From the NCBI GenBank assembly GCA_021787845.1, contig JAJYLH010000010.1, positions 20,651 through 84,650 of the forward strand: a stretch of 64,000 nucleotides of DNA, given 5' to 3'. The translations under genes and the position numbers were made by a program. Positions 59,623 to 64,000 of this stretch are shown here, piece by piece. Source of the stretch: Myxococcales bacterium. GTDB taxonomy: Bacteria; Myxococcota; Myxococcia; Myxococcales; JAJYLH01. The first letter of the stretch is position 1. Every line of letters begins with the position of its first letter. The notes under the pieces are model-generated. The model worked only from the letters and a program-made list of their open reading frames with translations. It searched no databases and was not told the origin of the DNA.

Positions 59623-59669
59623 AGCGCACCTCGCCCCGCGGCACGAGGGATTGTCGCGCCCCAGATTCC

Positions 59670-60122
59670 CTACTTCGGCCGAGACCCTCTCCAGTCGACC
59701 TCCGCGATGAGGGCGTCGAGCTCTCGAGCGGCGTGCTCGCCCAAGTGCCGTGCAACGATGGCGCGCGCCTGCTTGCGGTCGAGGCCCGGCCTACCCAGAA
59801 GCCACTCGAGGTCCAACTCGTCCTTGTCGCGAGCGGCAGCCATCTTCAAGGCGACGAGATACTCGGCCGTCACGACCCTGGTCGGCAGGTCCCCGACCGG
59901 CCGGGCGTTCTCCAGCGCCTCAGCATAGAGAGCTGCGTACTCGTCGCGGCGGAGAATCAGGTCCACCTCCACTCCGTTCTCGGCTTGCGAGCGTGCTCCA
60001 CCGAAGGAGAGCTCCTCCCGGAAGGGCAGCGCATCGATGGGACCACTCGCGACAAAATCGATGGCCTTGGTCAGGCGATCGGACCCATATGCCTGCATCG
60101 CCACGCCGCCGACGAGCGCCAC
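59670..60122 (-). CDS. Nucleotidyltransferase-like protein, N-terminally truncated
   Basis: The 150-aa product looks like the nucleotidyltransferase fold of AbiEii/MNT-type proteins: VGGVAMQAYGSDRLTKAID at once, then GVEVDLILRR. In the family the first catalytic pair reads TxDID; here it is TKAID, so one Asp is lost. About 20 N-terminal residues are missing: a stop lies nine codons before the GTG at 60122. The break coincides with a fragment of a mazF gene on the other strand, which suggests that a recombination joined the two. It may be inactive. Confidence 0.6.
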   Translation of the reverse strand: MALVGGVAMQAYGSDRLTKAIDFVASGPIDALPFREELSFGGARSQAENGVEVDLILRRDEYAALYAEALENARPVGDLPTRVVTAEYLVALKMAAARDKDELDLEWLLGRPGLDRKQARAIVARHLGEHAARELDALIAEVDWRGSRPK

Positions 60123-60133
60123 CTCAACGTTCT

Positions 60134-60265
60134 CATCACGTCAGCCTGGCGCAACGAGCGCGAATCGGATCGATTCTGACTCGGTTCCCCGACGCCCGCT
60201 GGCCGGAGGTCGACCGAGCCTTGCTGATCGCTTGCGGCTTCGCTCCGCGTCAGCCGGAAGCTTGA
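60134..60265 (+). pseudogene. MazF toxin C-terminal remnant
   Basis: About 43 codons encode HVSLAQRARIGSILTRFPDA, then RWPEVDRALLIACGF and a stop, the standard end of a MazF/PemK RNase. The start and first ~60 codons are absent. It shares ~110 bp of DNA homology with the copy at 62680-62778. It lies between the truncated nucleotidyltransferase and the DUF4276 gene. Confidence 0.75.
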
Positions 60266-60270
60266 GCATT

Positions 60271-60888
60271 TCACGCGCTACTCGGCCCAACGTTCGGCTC
60301 GGTCGAACCACCTCCGTTGCGTGCCGCCGCCTCGAAAGCCACGAAGCTCGAGCTTCGACGAACCTCGGCGGGGCTCAGTCGACGCGCGATTTCGCCTGCC
60401 ACCGCGGCCACGTAGACCCGTGGACGGAGCAGGTGCGTCAGGTACAGCTTCGGGTTCTCGATCTCATCGGGAAGCAAGGGGTCGACGTTCCCCAACGCGC
60501 GGCCGAGAAACTCGCGCAAGCCCTGAGCATCGGCGAAGAACCACGCTTCGAGATGTCGGCACGCCGCCGCGACGAGAACCTTGGTGGGAAGCGAGGCCAG
60601 CCGTTTCTCGAGCCGCGCTTGGAGCTCGCGAGCCTTGTGATGTCCTTGCTCTGCCGCAGCGTCGGCGTCGATGAGGACGACGACCTTGTCTGGCGCCCGC
60701 TCCTCTCCCTTGAATTGCCAGAACGCCGCTCGGATCACCGCTTCCGCGACCTCCGCCCGAGCGATATCCCGATGGCCGGGGGGAATCCGAACGCCAAGCA
60801 ACTCGATGTTCGTCAGCGTGTCTCGCATGAGCGCCGGGAGCGCCCGCCGTTCCGTCTCGCCGGACGCGATGACGAGCAGCCTCTTCAT
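60271..60888 (-). CDS. DUF4276/TOPRIM-like nuclease-type protein
   Basis: The 205-aa protein starts RLLVIASGETERRALPAL, with the acidic ETE pair of TOPRIM-like folds. It has the strand VVVLIDADAA (DxD, 68-77) and the family's late motif CRHLEAWFFAD (110-120). DUF4276/RloB-like proteins pair with an ATPase in OLD-type and abortive-infection modules. Here the ATG overlaps the upstream ATPase stop as ATGA. The likely role is the effector half of a two-gene defence module; this is inference. Confidence 0.75.
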   Translation of the reverse strand: MKRLLVIASGETERRALPALMRDTLTNIELLGVRIPPGHRDIARAEVAEAVIRAAFWQFKGEERAPDKVVVLIDADAAAEQGHHKARELQARLEKRLASLPTKVLVAAACRHLEAWFFADAQGLREFLGRALGNVDPLLPDEIENPKLYLTHLLRPRVYVAAVAGEIARRLSPAEVRRSSSFVAFEAAARNGGGSTEPNVGPSSA

Positions 60889-62048
60889 GGGCCATCCGCG
60901 CCGAAACCCTGGGTTTCGTGAAAGGCTCCCAACGGCAAACCCGATTCCTCCAGCGCCTTGACGATAGCCTCGGGATGCGGCTCCGGGGTCACCAGCGTCT
61001 CCCCTTGGGCTCGCCGGACGAGGAACACGACGGCGGGATCGGCGAAGTGGTCGAGCAAGGCGGGCGAGTGCGTCGTCAGGATGAGCTGATGGGTGGAGGC
61101 CGCCTGCTTGAGGTGTTGCGCGAAGGACTCGATTGCCGCCGGATGGACGTAGTTCTCGGGTTCCTCGATACCGATGAGCCCAGCATCGTCCTCGGCGATG
61201 AGCGCCGTCATGAGCGCCAGCATCCGGAGCGTCCCGCTGGACGCACCCACCTGGTGGACTCGGTACTTCAGCCCGGGCTCCTGCTGCATGAGGTAGATAG
61301 GACCACCCTCTTCGTCGGGAGTATGGAACGAAAGCGCGAAGGGAATGCCCAGGACATCGTCGACGGCCGCGACGATGGCTTCGAACTTGGACGGTGCGTG
61401 CTCTTTGAGCCAGTAGAGGCGTGCGGCCAGGTTGGCTCCGGAAACGTCGAGCCGCTCGTCATCGGCCAAGCGCGACGCGCGACGTAGGTGCGGCGGGCTC
61501 GGATCGAAGAAGCCCCATCGGCGAACCGCCTCCGCCACCGCTCGGGCCGAAAACGACGCATCGCTCGACGCCGCCGATAGCGCGCAGGCTCCCGGCTGCA
61601 CGGCGAGCTCGATTTGCTTCGCCGCTTTCTCAGACCACCACCAGCCGACGCCCCTGTCCGCCCGGAGCACGGTCCGCGGGGGTTGGCCGGCCGGGATGTG
61701 CTCGACCTCCTCGCTCAACTCGAACGGAGGATCGCCGGTCTTCGTCACCTGGAGCGTGACCCGCCAACGGAACAGCGTGCCTTCGACGTCGAAATCCGTC
61801 TCCAGCCGCACGCGAGAAGCATCCTGGCCCTTCCAGGCGAGGTGGAGCAGGCCGCCCCGGCGGCCCACGACCGCCGGCAGAAAGGTGCCCTCGGCCGCCG
61901 CTTCGGAAAGGAAGCGCAAGGCATCGAGCACGGTGCTCTTGCCCGAGGCGTTCGCCCCGATGAGCACGTTCAACGGGAGGAATCGGACCTCGACCTGACG
62001 CAGGCTGCGATAGGCCGACGCTTCCAGTCGCTTGAGCTGCACCGACAT
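60885..62048 (-). CDS. AAA family ATPase, OLD/RecF-like
   Basis: The 387-aa ATPase begins LKRLEASAYRSLRQVEVRF and has the P-loop IGANASGKST (30-39). A long helical insertion follows, and the C-terminal lobe has the ABC-like signature region SSGTLRMLALMTALIA. The Walker B/glutamate is in LIGIEEPENYVHP and the switch histidine in TTHSPALLDHF. This is the AAA_21/AAA15 layout of OLD-type and PARIS-like ATPases. It forms a two-gene unit with the DUF4276 gene. The start at 62048 is chosen over longer frames that run through unrelated sequence. Confidence 0.85.
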   Translation of the reverse strand: MSVQLKRLEASAYRSLRQVEVRFLPLNVLIGANASGKSTVLDALRFLSEAAAEGTFLPAVVGRRGGLLHLAWKGQDASRVRLETDFDVEGTLFRWRVTLQVTKTGDPPFELSEEVEHIPAGQPPRTVLRADRGVGWWWSEKAAKQIELAVQPGACALSAASSDASFSARAVAEAVRRWGFFDPSPPHLRRASRLADDERLDVSGANLAARLYWLKEHAPSKFEAIVAAVDDVLGIPFALSFHTPDEEGGPIYLMQQEPGLKYRVHQVGASSGTLRMLALMTALIAEDDAGLIGIEEPENYVHPAAIESFAQHLKQAASTHQLILTTHSPALLDHFADPAVVFLVRRAQGETLVTPEPHPEAIVKALEESGLPLGAFHETQGFGADGP

Positions 62049-62278
62049 CTCGAAAACCCCGCACCATCCGTCGAGCTCAGAGTCACTCGCGCAGCGCGAG
62101 GATGACGCGTCTCGTCTATCCCATGTTGGACGAGCTGTCAAGCGCTGGCGTGATACAGCCACTCGGCGACTGCGGAGCCCGCGAAGAGAACGTTGCCCAC
62201 GACCGGTTCGTTCTATACTCGTGCCAGGTGCCCGCGAAATATCTCGGGCGCCCGAGGTCGACGCCATGAGCAGTCCGC

Positions 62279-62491
62279 TTGTCCGCCGAAGATATCCTGC
62301 CGCTCGTGCTCAAGCTGCCGCGAGACGATCAGGTACGTCTCGCGCGCCTCGCGCTTCGGGCGGCGGCGGGCGAGGGGACCGACGCGATGGCCTACCGCGC
62401 AGCACCTCCGGCGAAGTACGAGTTCGCGTCCGATGAGGAGCCGCTGGCCTGGGAGGGCGGCGGATGGGAGAGCTTCGATGGAGCGCGGTGA
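62279..62491 (+). CDS. Antitoxin-like protein of a MazF pair
   Basis: This 70-aa acidic protein shows LSAEDILPLVLKLPRDDQVR, then AAGEGTDAMAYRAAPPAKYE and a C-terminal EPLAWEGGGWESFD. It has the helical N-terminus and toxin-wrapping tail found in small antitoxins next to MazF-like toxins. The start is a TTG at 62279. An ATG at 62266 is one frame off, so the original start may have been lost by a 1-nt shift. Its stop overlaps the toxin start by 14 nt. Confidence 0.6.
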   Translation: MSAEDILPLVLKLPRDDQVRLARLALRAAAGEGTDAMAYRAAPPAKYEFASDEEPLAWEGGGWESFDGAR

Positions 62492-62858
62492 GATCCGCTG
62501 GTAGACGTTCGCGGCTCCCGACAAGCGCCGACCAGTCCTCCTGCTGTCACGAGACGAGGTCGTCGATGTCCTCAACGAAGTCATCGTGGTCCCGGCGACG
62601 CGGATGGTTCGCGGACTGAGCACCGAAGTGCCGCTTTCCACCGCCGATGGAATGCCTGCTCCGTGTGTGCTGAACTTCGATCACGTCAGCTTGGCGCAAC
62701 GAGCGCGAATCGGATCGATTCTGACTCGGTTCCCGGATGCCCGCTGGCCGGAGGTCCCCAAAGCCTTGCTCCGACCGAGGCGGTCGGGAAGGGGTCCTCC
62801 GGCAGCTACCAGACTTAGCTGCCACCCTGCGCCTTGTAGGCAGCAACCACGACATTGA
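62478..62858 (+). pseudogene. MazF/PemK toxin gene with in-frame TAG
   Basis: The frame reads MERGEIRW-TAG-TFAAPDKRRP and continues RPVLLLSRDEVVDVLNEVIV, GLSTEVPLSTADGMPAPCVL and LAQRARIGSILTRFPDARWP, the MazF core that cleaves mRNA. In relatives the ninth residue is usually aromatic, so TAG probably replaced TAC or similar. After KALL the sequence leaves the family (RPRRSGRG...), unlike the intact end kept at 60.2 kb. Without stop-codon readthrough the toxin is dead. It partly overlaps the convergent lipoprotein gene. Confidence 0.75.
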
Positions 62859-63174
62859 CGGCAACCTGACACGGAGTGCTAAGAGACTTCTGCGGCGACG
62901 TGCATGCCGTTGCCGCGTGATCGTCGCACTCCTGAAGGAGCCCAACGCACGTCGCGATCCGCCGAAGGATTGCGGCGTCGTTGGAATCGCACTGGCCAAT
63001 CTCGTTGTCACACACTGCGAGAATGTTGTTACCGGGCGCCGGGCTCTCACACAGGCTCGCGTACGCCTGCCCAATTGCGAAGAATGACTTGCAGTCCTGA
63101 CTGGTACCGCCGTTGCCTCCGCAGGAGACGACGAGTAACATCGCCAACGCTGTAGTTCCGACGTACTTCGTCAT
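62815..63174 (-). CDS. Small cysteine-containing lipoprotein
   Basis: The 119-aa product has a lipoprotein signal (MTKYVGTTALAMLLVVSC, lipobox VVSC). A mature part with eight further cysteines in pairs follows (DCKSFF, LCESPA, VCDNEIGQC), likely disulfide-bonded outside the cytoplasm. A longer frame from 63201 exists, but AAGAGAG lies a few nt before 63174. It is unrelated to any family I know. GC content looks lower than in the other genes. Confidence 0.65.
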   Translation of the reverse strand: MTKYVGTTALAMLLVVSCGGNGGTSQDCKSFFAIGQAYASLCESPAPGNNILAVCDNEIGQCDSNDAAILRRIATCVGLLQECDDHAATACTSPQKSLSTPCQVAVNVVVAAYKAQGGS

Positions 63175-63273
63175 CGAATCTCTCTTCCGCCATTGACTCA
63201 TCGAACCTCCATGCGCGCTTCCAGCGCGCTAGAAACGAAAAAACGAAAAGGCGTTCACCTTCGGGCGCCGCTG

Positions 63274-63870
63274 TCAATAGGTCGCTGAGAGGTCGTAAGA
63301 GATCTGGCAGTGTTCGACAGCGTTCCGGCAAAGGAAGCCCAGCACGTAGTCGCCGGCCGGAACACTCACAGTGTCGTTGGCAGTCTTCACGTCGTTCTGT
63401 GCACCGTAGGCCGTCGCGTGCTGGCCGCCGGAGAAGTAGCTCCATTCCTCAGCGGTAAAGACGCCAACGTCGAACGTATCGCAACTCGTGGTACTGCGGC
63501 ACTGCACGTCGAAGGCAACCTCCGCGGACAACGGCAACGTGAACGGCTGGCCGTAATACCCGCCCGCAGGAAAGCTTTCGTAGGTCCCTGACGCAAGAGC
63601 ATGGGTCGTCGGAACGTACACACAGCTCCCATCCTGGCAGATGTCCCCATCCGGACATGGAGCCGGCGAGCCCCAATGGAAACACCCATCCGCGCCTTTC
63701 GAACAGAGCGCGAGCCCTTGAGCGCCGCACTGACCGGCACCCGAGGCACAGTCGTTGGTGCAGGTCGAGTTGTTGCCCCCGCTTGACCCATTGTCACCGC
63801 CCCCGGAGCTGCTGCCACCTCCGCATCCAGCGACGACCATCACGGCTGCGCCGATGACCCCGACTGTCAC
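63274..63870 (-). CDS. Cys-rich lipoprotein, 5' end damaged or cut
   Basis: The visible 198 codons begin at a GTG with MTVGVIGAAVMVVAGCGGGS: a lipobox VAGC, then a Gly/Ser/Asn-rich linker and a Cys-rich segment (CTNDCASGAGQCG, CPDGDICQDGSC) typical of myxobacterial lipoproteins. A beta-rich end follows. The frame continues upstream (IKALLV) into the G18C18 run, so the true start is probably lost in bad sequence. The secreted location is clear; function is unknown. Confidence 0.7.
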   Translation of the reverse strand: MTVGVIGAAVMVVAGCGGGSSSGGGDNGSSGGNNSTCTNDCASGAGQCGAQGLALCSKGADGCFHWGSPAPCPDGDICQDGSCVYVPTTHALASGTYESFPAGGYYGQPFTLPLSAEVAFDVQCRSTTSCDTFDVGVFTAEEWSYFSGGQHATAYGAQNDVKTANDTVSVPAGDYVLGFLCRNAVEHCQISYDLSATY

Positions 63871-63892
63871 TAGTAGTGCCTTAATGCCACGC

Positions 63893-63928
63893 GGGGGGGG
63901 GGGGGGGGGGCCCCCCCCCCCCCCCCCC
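63893..63928. other. G18C18 run, probable assembly artefact
   Basis: Eighteen Gs are followed directly by eighteen Cs. The remaining 70 nt read like low-quality sequence with short homopolymers (TTCCTCCCCTTCCCTTGGG). No gene can be trusted here. Confidence 0.7.
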
Positions 63929-64000
63929 TAAAAAACTTCCTCCCCTTCCCTTGGGTTTGGCCGAAGGTGGTGGGCGGGTTACCGTTGGGAAGAGCGCCGC

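Noticed and set aside
60271..62048. PARIS defence system
   Set aside because: The ATPase type is similar, but the partner looks like DUF4276, not the DUF4435 AriB protein.
62586..62858. Independent gene starting at the GTG at 62586
   Set aside because: It is the same frame as the upstream MazF start and merely the part after the TAG codon.

Overview
The window is GC-rich, tightly packed DNA from a Gram-negative bacterium. It carries almost the whole lipid A/Kdo pathway with BamA and an OmpH/Skp chaperone, several lipobox-bearing lipoproteins, PKD-repeat and vWA-like surface proteins, and operons whose genes commonly overlap by 4 nt. LpxI instead of LpxH, the bamA-ompH-lpxD-lpxA-lpxI-lpxB order and the PKD lipoprotein would suit a myxobacterium-like (Myxococcota/deltaproteobacterial) genome; this taxonomy is inference. 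I saw no tRNA, rRNA or CRISPR array.

Layout. 1-6.7 kb: the 5' part of an acyl-CoA synthetase gene, a TPR protein, a gluzincin-like protease, TldD, thioredoxin and an FAD oxidoreductase. 6.7-19.4 kb (minus strand): envelope operon bamA, ompH, lpxD, lpxA, lpxI, lpxB, msbA, waaA, lpxK, lpxL and a small membrane protein; fabZ is absent from its usual place between lpxD and lpxA. 19.6-24.2 kb: a phosphopantetheinyl transferase and an overlooked 52-aa gene, bracketed by a ~110-bp direct repeat, then sppA and a secreted vWA-like protein. 24.3-41 kb: a surface-polysaccharide locus with three glycosyltransferases, asparagine synthase, a HAD-UbiA fusion with DprE1/DprE2 homologues (a likely polyprenyl-phosphate-arabinose route), a two-domain dehydrogenase, a heparinase-like protein, a WbuB-like glycosyltransferase, a WecA-like initiating transferase and a zinc-ribbon membrane protein. 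41-49.9 kb: FadJ, an operon of lidless Hsp70, J-protein and CvpA, a glutamine-amidotransferase-like protein lacking the nucleophilic cysteine, a methyltransferase and a membrane protein. 50.3-57.4 kb: a 1619-aa PKD lipoprotein and a regulator with a Fis-type helix-turn-helix.

57.4-62.9 kb is an accessory, defence-like island: an AAA-ATPase/PD-(D/E)XK protein, a truncated nucleotidyltransferase, a two-gene AAA ATPase + DUF4276/TOPRIM-like module, and two broken copies of a MazF toxin gene, one with its antitoxin. Two small lipoprotein genes follow. The right end has a G18C18 run followed by poor-looking sequence, probably an assembly artefact.

The spacers are rich in dispersed palindromic repeats: a MITE-like element with terminal inverted repeats at 27.7 and 50.0 kb, a GGGCGGGGGCTTGTCCCCCG family at 48.9 and 50.1 kb, a GGATGGGTGGAGCG family at 50.3 and 57.9 kb next to gene ends, a 60-bp identical repeat around an inverted repeat at 57.5-57.8 kb, and GATCGG-based 9-mers in four spacers. 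The best candidates for something new are the ATPase/DUF4276 pair, the lidless Hsp70-J-CvpA operon and the arabinose-donor pathway in a Gram-negative setting.
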